Source: Saturnia japonica
Taxonomy: Eukaryota; Arthropoda; Insecta; Lepidoptera; Saturniidae
Assembly (NCBI GenBank): GCA_033032175.1
Contig: CM065322.1
Location: 1,426,001 to 1,490,000 of the forward strand
DNA length: 64,000 nucleotides
Direction: 5' to 3'
Shown here: positions 10,881-21,000 of the stretch, piece by piece
Layout of the letters: each line of letters opens with the position of its first letter
Position numbering within the stretch: the first letter of the stretch is position 1
Made by a program: the position numbers and the translations under genes
Notes under the pieces: model-generated
Database searches by the model: none
Seen by the model: only the letters and a program-made list of their open reading frames with translations
What the model was told of the DNA's origin: nothing

Positions 10881-11879
10881 CTTGCACTTGATATTTTGGT
10901 TTGATTTCAAATAAGCGTCATCTATAAAATTAAGTAAGAACTAAAACAGCATTTAAATAATAAGATTGTGTTGTAACTACTTAATCCTGTCTATTTAGTA
11001 CAGATGTCGCGCATTCCATTATTGCAATAATTTTTTTAAAACATTAAAGTAAGAAACAGTGTCGTTCCGTTGAATTTATTGGTAATGATTAATGATACAT
11101 TTCATAGAGAAGGCATTTCATGTAAAGCAGACAACGAAAAATGGTACGTTCTGAAATTCGTTCATATTCGGGTATGCGGGTGTCAAACAATTTTGTTTTT
11201 CTATAATGTTTAAGTATTTGTCATGCTAAGGGTTTCTAAATTATAGTCGAAATTTATATTTGGATTTTTGGGAAGTGGTTTTTCGAATTGAATAAATTTT
11301 CAATAATATATTATAAGTAAAAAATTATAAATTTGGCAAACTTGCGGTCCTTTTTCAAAATAAAATGATGCTTCAAAAAAGAGCTTTTTATAACATTTTA
11401 AAATAAAATTTGACTAACTTCGATCAATTTTTTTTTAATTTCTATAAGTTACCATTTTAATTTTAATTTAGTTTTACTAAGTATGTATTTTTTAATACAA
11501 GCCAACCGACCTAAAAAGCGCCTGTCATCATAGTCAATGCGACATGTATGTACAATACATAAATACATTAATCCACATAACTCGCAGATCTCATTTTAAA
11601 ACGTATAGTGTTTTATAAATGCATTTTAGGCCTTAAGTTATATTTTGATAAGCACTATATGCCCTTAAACGTCATAAACCTTAGTAGGCACTCGATATTA
11701 ATTTCAATTTTTTACCTCAAGTCGTTATCGAGAATATGGACCTTAACACATAAACAAACAGGGATAAACATACAAATAGACTGCACTGAAGCACTGGACT
11801 TAATAATAAAAATATCCATCAAATAATCATAATTAATCTACACATTTATTATGATCTGTGTAAGTATATTAATAAATCT

Positions 11880-12395
11880 CTAGTACTGTCTGTATATATA
11901 CTATTTTCTTAATTTCCCGCTAAGACACTATCGGACTTTATGAAAGTCACTGGTCACGGAAATGACATTAAAAAAAATGTTGTCTGAATTTAACTCTAAA
12001 AAGGCTTGACAGATTCTCTTGAAATTTTACACGGGAAGCTTATATTATTATTCAATTGGTAGAGTATAAGAAATTTCATTATTACTTTTAGAAATCGTAA
12101 AAAAAATATCCCTAAAAAATATTTTCGATAATTCTCAACCCGTTTTGTTTAAATTTTGTATAGTAATAATTTGATAGGCTCTAAACAATTGTCAATAAAA
12201 ATTTTAGGAATTATTTTAAAAGGGGTAATTCATAATCGATTTTGATGAAAATTGTACATACACTGGAAATAAGTATACTGTTATAACTGTATTGATAGAC
12301 TATATATAATAATAGGAGTTAAAATAAAATTACGGGATGTAAATATCTACTGCGTAACAACAAACGCGTGTGGAAACGTAGGCATGTCGCTAGTT
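11880..12395 (-). repeat. rep-H copy 1 (modular repeat, reverse)
   Basis: Rep-H read forward starts with CTAGCGGT.CGCCCGCG.CTC and ends near ACAGAC..AACTACAGATTTATT. Between them lie several copies of a ~110-bp module built from TTTTACGATTTCTA, TATTGAAATTTCTTATA and TTCCCGTGTACAAAATTTCA. This copy is in reverse, and its head lies near 12,395 (AACAAACGCGTGTGG). Diverged. Confidence 0.55.
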
Positions 12396-12900
12396 TTGTT
12401 TAAATTTTCCAATTATAAATTCTTATGTATTTATTTAAGTAAGACAAAGTAACAGTGACCGAAATGTGACAAACAAGTGACTTATGACTGAAAATGAATG
12501 ATTCTCCTTTAGTCTCTAGGAAGAGTTATTGTATTTTCAGGGTTCACGGCAGTGCGCCCGCCAAGTTCGAAGCACGGTCGTACCATCCTTTTCTCGAAGC
12601 GACTCACGGCACATTTGATCCCCCTGCAACTTCGTTGTGTATAAAGCAATATTTTTTGCTATACTCGTAATTGTAAATGGCAGACGTAGTAATTAATATT
12701 GTTATCTTTTAAGCTTTATCTGTGGCTATATGATAAAGTTTTTATCAGAGTTTTAATCCATCTGTTAAAACGACATATCACTTATCACAGAGATTATATA
12801 CATAAACATTTCTTTATAGTTTGATCCAATCTAATTTATTTTGATAATATTGTCTGTAAATTTTTACTGTAACAAATATATTTTTCAGTTTATAAATATA

Positions 12901-13350
12901 CTAGCGGTGCGCCCGCGACTCTGCACGCGTTTGTTATGCAGTAGTTATTTTTATCCCGTAATTTTGTATTTGCTCATATTATTGACAATTTATAATATAG
13001 TCTAAATATTTTTAATAGTAATATTTTAAGAAGCCTAAATTTATTGTTGACCAGACCAGTCTTTATAACTTAACTTATGAAATGAATGTTTCCCGTCTAC
13101 AAAATTAGATCAGAATTGGTGAAGATTAAATTTTTTGAAATCCTTTTTATGAGATTTCTAAAAATAATATTGAAAATATTCATAGCTAATCAATTATGGA
13201 ATTACGATTTATAGAATTATTGTTGAAATTTCTTATAAACTATCGATTTATTAATGACATAAGCTTCCAGTGTACAAAATTTCATAAGGATCGCTTAAGC
13301 CGACATTGGGTTAATCCGGACATACAAACATACAGATAGACTTTATTTTG
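12901..13350 (+). repeat. rep-H copy 2
   Basis: The head CTAGCGGTGCGCCCGCGACT is followed by the modules with TTTAATAGTAATATT and CTTCCAGTGTACAAAATTTC. It ends around GGACATACAAACATACAGA. The tail beyond that point is missing. Confidence 0.6.
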
Positions 13351-13742
13351 TCCCGTATTCTTTGTAGCGCCCAGACTATCCATAATTTAGGGTAAATTAA
13401 GGGTAAATAAGTTATTATTAGTTTATTTAAGGGTAAAAATAACTTAGAGTCTGTTTTTTTGCAAAAGGTTATTTAAGTTACGATGATTTCCTAATAAACT
13501 TATGGTAAAAGTTTTATTGCGATTTCTGACATTTTTAATACTCTAACCTCAGTTAGTCTCTTAGAGTTTATCGATTCCCAAGAAACAGGATCGATTGGTA
13601 TGAAAAAAGTTTTTGTGTAAATAGCCATTTTCTTGCTGACTAGGTACACACTTTTAAAAAATCGTAAATGCAGGTCAAAGTTTCTCAAACCATTCAGGAC
13701 AGTCTCCTTAAAAAGATTTCGTGTAGCTACGACGGTTAGGGT

Positions 13743-13751
13743 ACCTACCCT
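13743..13751 (-). repeat. putative LINE target-site duplication, left copy
   Basis: ACCTACCCT here resembles ACCCACCCT at 17103-17111 (8 of 9), flanking the 3' tail and 5' truncation point of the LINE between them. Confidence 0.45.
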
Positions 13752-14007
13752 TATTTATTTATTTATTTATTTGGCGCGCCAACAGAGCCACAACATATGA
13801 TACATGATTATATTTTAGTCATACGAACACATCTCAATAATTATGTAGTACTCCACTTACAGGCGAGCACAGCATGCAACAATTTTCGAGCCTTAATATT
13901 GATTAAATATCGTACTATGTTAACAAACTTGATAAAAATAATAACAATAATTAAAAACAAACAATAATAATACAAAATAATGTTAATAATATAAATACTC
14001 AATCATG

Positions 14008-16245
14008 TCATAATTGGAGAATTTTAAAGATATAGGATTTAAGAGAGGTCAAAGAACTGAAGAATATGTCAAGATTTTGGTCGTAAATTTCATTAAATGT
14101 CTTCGATATGCGCCATATAGGAGACTGCATACCTAAGTTAGTACGTATGAAGTTACAAGCGAAAGGAACATAAGTGCAAGATCTAGAATTTGGACGTGGT
14201 ACCTTAAGTGAAATTCTCTGTAAAATATCCGGACTGTCAACCAAGTCATTCAGTATTTTATACAAAAATATTATTTCAAACATAGACCGTCTGGCTTGAA
14301 GAGAAAGACAGTTTAACTTTTTTAAACGCTCCTCGTAACTATTATTGCATGGGACCATATGGTGCTGAGCACAGATTTGTCGAAAGAATCGTTTTTGAAC
14401 CCGTTCTATATTATTTACATGTACTGCGTAAATAGGATTCCAAACTATGCAATTAAATTCCAGCTGACTTCTTACAAGAGCGTTATAAATAATCATTTTT
14501 GAAGTCACGCACCTGAAATCCTTAAAATTTCGAGAAATAAATCCAAGCATTCTAAACGCCTTATTTACAACGGAATCCACATGACTAACAAAACGCAGTT
14601 CCGAATCCATTACTACACCAAGGTCGCGAATTACACTAAATTCTTTCAAAATAGATCCATTTAATTCGTATGACGTTTTTATTTTATTTTTCCGCTTACG
14701 ACTAAATTGGATATGACTACATTTTGAAATATTTAAATACATGTTATTGTTTTTGCACCACTTATTTACATTATTAAGATCTTGTTGGAGGTAATATGCG
14801 TCAGTACTGTTAGTTATTTTTTTATAAATTTTAAGATCGTCAGCAAATAGAAGGTAGTTTGAATATTTAATTTCTTTTACAACATCATCTACAAAAATAA
14901 GAAATAAAATGGGTCCCAAATGGGATCCTTGAGGAACGCCGGAAGTGGGTGTGAAGTAATTAGAGACATAACCATTGACCGTGACATAATTTTTTCGATG
15001 AACAAGATAAGACTTGAACCATTGCAAAAGGTTTCCAGCAATACGAAAACTCTCCAGTTTAGCTAGCAATAATGTATGATTGACTTTATCAAACGCTTTA
15101 CTAAAGTCAGTATATAGAGCATCAACCGAATTACCCTTATCAATTTCAGTTATAATATAATCTGTGTAATGTAGAAGGTTGGTGGTGGTAGATCTTTTAG
15201 GAAGAAAACCGTGTTGTGATGACGACAGAAGATTTCTCACGTGTGAGACTATGTGTGGATATACCAGTGATTCAAAGACCTTAGCCAATGTGTTCAGTAT
15301 CGTGATCGGTCTATAATTATCTACAGCTGATATGTCACCTTTCTTGGGAATAGGAACAACTGAAGCCGTTTTCCATTGAGAGGGAAAGGTGGAAGTTGTA
15401 AAAGATTTGTCAAATATAATTTTAAGCGGAATACCCAATGAAGTTGCAAGAGCCCTGAAAAATACGGGTGGAAAGCCATCTGGCCCAGCACCCTTGTAGG
15501 GGTCAAGACTTTTCAATTTCTTAACGATAACATCCTCATTAAATGCTACGTCGTGAAGTATATTATTGCTTTGTAATTTGAGATTATATACACAGGTAGG
15601 GGCACCATGATCGTAAACAGATGCAAAATAGGTAGCAAATAAGTTAGCGATGTCAGTACCATTATCCGCAATAGTATTTACAAGATGAACTTCTTTGGGA
15701 ATATCAGATTTGTTAGATCGCTTATTTTTAACATACTGCCAAAAGCATTTAATATTTGATTTAATTTTACGTTCTATTTCCATAATGTATATTCCATAGT
15801 CCTCTTTTATAAGTTTCAGACATCGATCTCTTAGTAATTTAAATGTGAGCTTGTCTCTTGGGTTCTTATATTTTTTAAACTTTAGTCTAAATTTCTCCTT
15901 CTCTTTAATTACTTTTTTTAAACTTTTTGAGAACCAAACTGGGTCACGAGTTGATTTATTTTTCTGCATTGGTATAAACTTATCTACTATATCTTTCAGT
16001 ACTACGTATAATTGGGAAACCATTGTATCAACATCCATATCATCCGATAAAATCTCCGACCAATCCAGTTCACTCAAATCAGAACATATCTCATAGTATT
16101 TAGCTTTAAAAAAATTTGGCCTGTTGTGAGATAATGGGTTTAATGTGTCAACTTTAGACTGCAACTTTATTTCAATTATTAATGGTGGGTGATGTGACCT
16201 TCGAAAGAGGTCTATTACATTCCGTAACTGAAACAGTTTTATCAC
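14008..16245 (-). CDS. LINE ORF2, reverse-transcriptase part (745 codons, uninterrupted)
   Basis: A 745-codon frame spanning the end of the endonuclease (SHHPPLIIEIKL near its start, containing the terminal His of the APE-like fold) and the whole RT. RT blocks are WKTASVVPIPKKGD, NYRPITILNTLAKVFE, QHGFLPKRSTTTNLL, DFSKAFDKVNHTLLL, SGVPQGSHLGPILFL (near 14,930), the catalytic LLFADDLKIYKK (near 14,840), then the DLGVVMDSELRFVSHVD segment and a long C-terminal region ending FKILQL. Both catalytic Asp residues are present. The frame enters from the endonuclease frame by a one-base shift at about 16,172-16,210. The displayed Met is only the first ATG in this frame, not the true start. Confidence 0.85.
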   Translation of the reverse strand: MIKLFQLRNVIDLFRRSHHPPLIIEIKLQSKVDTLNPLSHNRPNFFKAKYYEICSDLSELDWSEILSDDMDVDTMVSQLYVVLKDIVDKFIPMQKNKSTRDPVWFSKSLKKVIKEKEKFRLKFKKYKNPRDKLTFKLLRDRCLKLIKEDYGIYIMEIERKIKSNIKCFWQYVKNKRSNKSDIPKEVHLVNTIADNGTDIANLFATYFASVYDHGAPTCVYNLKLQSNNILHDVAFNEDVIVKKLKSLDPYKGAGPDGFPPVFFRALATSLGIPLKIIFDKSFTTSTFPSQWKTASVVPIPKKGDISAVDNYRPITILNTLAKVFESLVYPHIVSHVRNLLSSSQHGFLPKRSTTTNLLHYTDYIITEIDKGNSVDALYTDFSKAFDKVNHTLLLAKLESFRIAGNLLQWFKSYLVHRKNYVTVNGYVSNYFTPTSGVPQGSHLGPILFLIFVDDVVKEIKYSNYLLFADDLKIYKKITNSTDAYYLQQDLNNVNKWCKNNNMYLNISKCSHIQFSRKRKNKIKTSYELNGSILKEFSVIRDLGVVMDSELRFVSHVDSVVNKAFRMLGFISRNFKDFRCVTSKMIIYNALVRSQLEFNCIVWNPIYAVHVNNIERVQKRFFRQICAQHHMVPCNNSYEERLKKLNCLSLQARRSMFEIIFLYKILNDLVDSPDILQRISLKVPRPNSRSCTYVPFACNFIRTNLGMQSPIWRISKTFNEIYDQNLDIFFSSLTSLKSYIFKILQL

Positions 16246-16861
16246 TGATAATTAAGTCTAGAATTCTATCATTACGGTTGTGCACATTATTAAATTGTTC
16301 AAAATCATGTAGGGTTAAAAAGTCCATAAAGTATTGCCCCAACTCAAAACGAGAATGGATAATTGGTTTCAAATCATTATCATCGCTTTGGCACCATGAT
16401 ATAAAATTAAGGTTGAAATCTCCGACAATCAAACAATTATCCAATGCAAGGCCATGGTTTTCACAGAAAGTTGATATTTCATTTAATTCTACTGGCGGAG
16501 GAAAATAAACACAGCAAACAAATTTTTTTTTTGAATTTAGGCCCTTCTGAAACTTAATGGAGACCCAAAGATCTTCACAGACAGATTCCAACTTAAACTC
16601 TCGTTTTGCATGGAGATGCTTGGCTGTAGCTATTAAAACACCCCCACCATCCTTCCCCGAATTAAAACCAGTGGAGTTTCTATCCCTACGAAAAACATCG
16701 TATCTTGTGTCAAACAATTCGCTATCAAAGATTCCAGAGTTAAGGAATGTTTCTGTTAGGCAAATTATGTCATAGTTATTATTTAAGCAATTCAGGTAAA
16801 ATTCTGTAGTTTTCGTTCTTAGACCTCTAACATTTTGATAATAACAAACAATGTTAGTCAT
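16172..16861 (-). CDS. LINE ORF2, APE-type endonuclease part
   Basis: Starts MTNIVCYYQNVRGLRTKTTE, the usual beginning of an APE-like LINE endonuclease. It shows the catalytic LTETFL (Glu), GDFNLNFISW (Asp/Asn) and DRILDLIIS motifs. The final His motif (SHHPPL) lies in the overlapping next frame, so endonuclease and RT are one protein split by a single frameshift near the 16,172 stop. It nicks target DNA to prime reverse transcription. ATG at 16,861 is likely the true ORF2 start, since ORF1 ends 71 bp upstream. Confidence 0.85.
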   Translation of the reverse strand: MTNIVCYYQNVRGLRTKTTEFYLNCLNNNYDIICLTETFLNSGIFDSELFDTRYDVFRRDRNSTGFNSGKDGGGVLIATAKHLHAKREFKLESVCEDLWVSIKFQKGLNSKKKFVCCVYFPPPVELNEISTFCENHGLALDNCLIVGDFNLNFISWCQSDDNDLKPIIHSRFELGQYFMDFLTLHDFEQFNNVHNRNDRILDLIISDKTVSVTECNRPLSKVTSPTINN

Positions 16862-16932
16862 AAATTAAATATCAGAAATTATATAATAAATACTAGAGTG
16901 AAAAAAAAAGGAAAGAAAAATGGTAAAAATAA

Positions 16933-17091
16933 TTAGGATTTTGTTAAGGTTAAGAGTAGGTTGTTGAAACACGTCTCGTCTCTGATTGCAATTACTTTGG
17001 TTCTTTCGCCTTTGCGCATAAAAATTCTTCCTCCTCTAACCCACACAAACTTGAAAGAGTACTCTTTGGCTTTTTGTCTTGTCTTACTGCC
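16933..17091 (-). pseudogene. LINE ORF1 C-terminal fragment
   Basis: Translation before the TAA at 16,933-16,935 gives KAKEYSFKFVWVRGGRIFMR, then KGERTKVIAIRDETCFNNLL. This is the conserved C-terminal end of ORF1 proteins in this LINE group (pattern Y..KFVWV..GRIF.RK). An in-frame TAG lies at 17,092-17,094, close to the 5' truncation point. Too short to appear as an independent ORF. Confidence 0.7.
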
Positions 17092-17098
17092 CTATCTT

Positions 17099-17215
17099 AA
17101 AAACCCACCCTGTATATTATGCCCATCGGGAAATTTGGAAAAAATACTACATGTACAGACATAACTACAGATTTATTCATATAGATAGATGTAAATGAAT
17201 TTATAAACAAATACT
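17099..17215 (+). repeat. rep-H tail fragment
   Basis: TATGCCCATCGGGAAATTTG and ACATGTACAGACATAACTAC match the tail of rep-H at 52,270-52,320 and 20,070-20,130. With the rep-H head at 12,901-13,350 it may be the other end of a copy split by later insertions. Confidence 0.5.
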
Positions 17216-17231
17216 TTCTTACAAGGTACTA

Positions 17232-17330
17232 TTTTAAGTAGTTGGACGGCAAAGTGCCGGCATAGTGACTGATGTTAAGCACAGTACAATCCAAAAACAA
17301 CGGTGACCATAGATAGATCTTCCGAAAGTA
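17232..17330 (-). repeat. rep-F copy 2
   Basis: GTTGGACGGCAAAGTGCCGG and ACAATCCAAAAACAACGGTG match the reverse of the rep-F core at 18.9 and 41.5 kb. Confidence 0.45.
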
Positions 17331-17604
17331 TCACATACGCGTTGCTGACCCATTAAATACGTGTTAACTCCTATTTTAAAGAACGTCATATTATGGTCCT
17401 CTGGGAAAACCTCAGTCGCGAACTTATTTGCAACATCCGCAGCGTTCGCGTAAGGAGATTCTTCTGAAACTCGACTGTCCACGAGAATTTAGGTACTAAT
17501 GTGTAAGGATGAACTAACACACAAAGACGAGCGGTGCGATGCTGGAAATTAGCCGTTGGCATCATGTCGTCATGAGCAAAGACGTAACACAATACAATTA
17601 TTAC

Positions 17605-17820
17605 CAAAAGAGAAAATCAACTTCAAAACGAGTTTGAAGAGTTCCCTGGTGTATCTTAGAAGCTGAAGGTCGAAGTCGAGGTATCTCCTATTCAACAAAA
17701 ACAGAAGCATCCAAATAGGTTCATAAATAAAGAAATTATGGATTAACATTCTTTAAAAAAAAATACACATTCGAAATGAGAACCTCAGTCTTAGTTTGAA
17801 GTTTTTTTTAAACAAGTATT
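17605..17820 (+). repeat. rep-A copy 2
   Basis: AAATCAACTTCAAAACGA, GTTCCCTGGTGTATCTTAGA, GGTTCATAAATAAAGAAA and CATTCGAAATGAGAACCTC match the rep-A order. Diverged and slightly shortened. Confidence 0.6.
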
Positions 17821-17924
17821 ATAAGTGCACAATATGACGCATACACAAAAGAAAATAATTAATCGATTAAATCTACCGCCTTTGTATTTAAATATTATAA
17901 TTACGAGAGATTTGCACGTAACGT

Positions 17925-18013
17925 GAGATAACTATCGACTGATAAGATTTATTTTTCCCATAAATATGTAAAACCGTTTATGATAAATAATATAGTGGAG
18001 AGTGTTTGATATA
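17925..18013 (+). promoter_or_regulatory. probable promoter of the trypsin-like gene (GATA sites and TATA-like box)
   Basis: Two GATA-type sites, GAGATAA (about 17,926-17,932) and CTGATAAGA (17,939-17,947), precede a TATA-like CATAAATA at 17,959-17,966, 48 bp before the ATG. GATA elements close to a TATA box are common in insect gut and fat-body genes, including trypsin-like genes; tissue is an inference. Confidence 0.5.
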
Positions 18014-21000
18014 ATGAGAGTAATTTTTGCATTATTTTCTTTGGCGTTTGCGGGTACGTTGCAATTATTTTTTATAGTAACTGGGCATTTTTGAAATCGC
18101 TATTGGTTGTAGCATTATGCTCACAATCTTACCTTAAGAGAAGATGTGGCCCAAGATAGTATCACGGTAAACCTAATGGAAGACTGGCTCTTAAGTGCAG
18201 CTGCCGGAATACACTTATAGGTGCTTAGCGACAGATTTTCAACTTAAAGATGAAAGTTAACTAGGTGGACATTATAAAAAATCCGTCCATTATGCTATGG
18301 TTTGATCACGATGGTTTATGCTTCACCGGACGCTCAGGTTCATTGCAGGGATTCGTACTCACGTCGATCGACGCGGAGTCCGTACACGCTACCAACTAAG
18401 CAAACACCTCAACCAGATTATTTGAAACACACGTTCGAGTGCATTCACTCGTACTCATTCATTCTGTGCCGGGCGCTTGTTAAGATTACACGTGATTACT
18501 AAATTTTACTTCATAAATTATGCCTTTATTTGCACTGAGATACAAAGCAATGAAATAGATGAATAGCAATAGGTTCATAATGCTTAAAATCAAAATATCT
18601 GTTATTCAATTTAGGCCCTAAGAAGGCACTTATGAATGTCAAAAACACTACCACCGGTTTGGAAAACATCCCAGCCATCGAGAAGAACTTACAAGAAACT
18701 CGATCGGGTTTATCTTATTATCTTTTCTTTTTTTTTAAACTGGTTATACAGTATTTAATTATATACAGTTATTATCATTTTCAGTAGATGTAAAGACAAG
18801 GAATCACATCGAGGCATCACCATCATTCACGTAATCAAATAATCATTGATAAATCAATGATATCAACTTACCAAGGGCTTGCAGGACGGCATGACAGCGA
18901 TAACCACCGATAAGTTTCAGATCTCTCGGTGGTCGCCGTTACTTTTAGATTGTAGTATGGTTACCCTCAGAAAAAGTCATTTAACGTGTTAATTCAACTT
19001 TAGCGTCCCTTTGCAACGCCGACACCAGCCGCATAGTGGGCGGTGACGCCACTGTAATATCTCGGTACCCCAGCATAGTGCAGGTGGAAAACAAAGTCGG
19101 ACTCGTTTGGGCTCAGTCTTGCGCTGCTAATATCCTGACTACAAGGTTTCTTCTCTCCGCTGCTCAGTGCTTTGATCGAATGTAAGTTATCTAGAATTTT
19201 ATAAATACAAATTATATTAGGTTATAGTGCGTAGTATGAATGGATAGAGAAGTTTCTTTGGACTCTCTATTTGAACTTGTGTTGCATTCCTGCGGTAAGT
19301 AGGGTTTCCAGAGCTCCTTGGGGTAGGGGGGGTCAAGGTCAGCAAGAAGCTAGTGACATCTATGTTATTACAAGCGTCCATATGCTATGGTAGTCGCTTA
19401 CAATCAGGCGGGCCGTATAATGTGCTTGTTTGCCATCTTAGTCAGATAAAAAAAATTGTACGGTGTAAAAATAACAACAAAAGTCCTTTATATTTTACCA
19501 TATATAAGGTATAATAGCAATGTATGCCTTATATATGATAATATTTACAAGGAATACAACACAGGATTCTTCAAGGGGGAAGTGAAAAGGTTTTTAAACG
19601 GTCGGCAGCGTGCATGTGATTATTCTGGTTTGCAAGTGTCCCTACGCTGCGATGACAGACAGAAGACTATATGCATGTTTCCCACCATCGTCGTATAAAA
19701 GATGTACACTTTCAAATTTCTGTAACAAAGTAACAGTGCTCCGCGCCTCCGCGCGTGTTATTTCTCAGTAATTATACTTTTTTTGTCTCTCATTTATATT
19801 ATTGATAATTCTTATAGCCCATCAATTTAGGAATGATGTGACAAATTCTTTGAGAATTATTATATTTTTTTTACGATTTCTACAAGTGCTACCTATTGCC
19901 ATACCTACCTAATATAGTTAGCCTTTCAATTGAGAAATGACATAGCATTTCGTGTACATAAAAAAAAAAACATTTCATAAAAATCGATCAGGCCATGTTT
20001 TTTTAAAATCCGGACATACAACCAAGCAGATTCAAAAAATCATATCATATTCGTTATCTGTGTCCTTCATAATCCATGCCTATCAGTAAATTCGGAAAAA
20101 ATATACAGTCAAAACAACTGATTTATTAATATAATATACAGATACGTATATTTCAGTAAATTTTTCCTTCGACATTCAAAAACATTTCAAGCACAGACAT
20201 TTCTCGAATCTATTGGTGTCGTGCCGTGCCTGAAACCTCACCGAACAGAGTACGAGAGTGACAGCTGCTGTAATAATAAAATTGAAGTGTCTGTTTGTAA
20301 TGTCAAAATAACAGCTGTCTACTAAATGCATATGAAAGTATATTACGATACCTATAACAAAAACCCATTTTTAAATTGTTTGTGTCTGTCTGTTTGTTCC
20401 GGGCAATCTCCGAAACTCTTCTACCAATTTCGATGAGACTTTCACTGGTGGACTTCACTGATGTTATAAGAAGTAACTTAGGCTACTTTTATTTTAGAAA
20501 ATAATTGTGGATCCACGCAAATAAAAAAATCTGATCATGGTGAATCAATTGGGCTGCCTATTTAGGCTATATCTATATAAAAATAATGTACTAAATAACT
20601 GTAGACATTAAAAAGACCTACAAAAGAGTTGGCAAGAGTATATATCTATTTTCTAGGAAATCCACAATAAACATTTTTGTGTTTAAAATAGTCGGAAGCG
20701 AGGAGCAAGATTCGCGCGTGTGTCCGATCGTTGGCATTCTATAGTCCACGTGAGCGAAGCCACGGGTGTCGCATGTGAATAATATAAAAAAGACTTTGGC
20801 TATGTCTGTATGTTTTTCTATAACTTTTCGTATTCGTCCAATTTGTTTGCTGGACCTCTAAATATGAATGTAAAATAAGGGAAATTTTCGTCGTTTTACG
20901 GGGTTCCTATTTTTATTATAATGCATTTATGAAAAAATTATAATAGGGACATAATGGTAGATATAGATTTTACGGTATAAAATATTTGCTTTAGTACGGA

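Larger units (their letters stand above)
13752..17102 (-). mobile_element. jockey/CR1-type LINE, nearly full ORF2, (TTTA)n tail
   Basis: A minus-strand element of about 3.35 kb. It contains the end of ORF1, a 71-bp spacer, ORF2 (endonuclease plus reverse transcriptase), a ~250-bp 3'UTR and a tetranucleotide tail (TTTA repeats at 13752-13772 on the plus strand). A microsatellite tail in place of poly-A is typical of CR1-related LINEs. It is 5'-truncated inside ORF1 and flanked by an imperfect 9-bp duplication. Base composition equals the surroundings. Confidence 0.8.
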
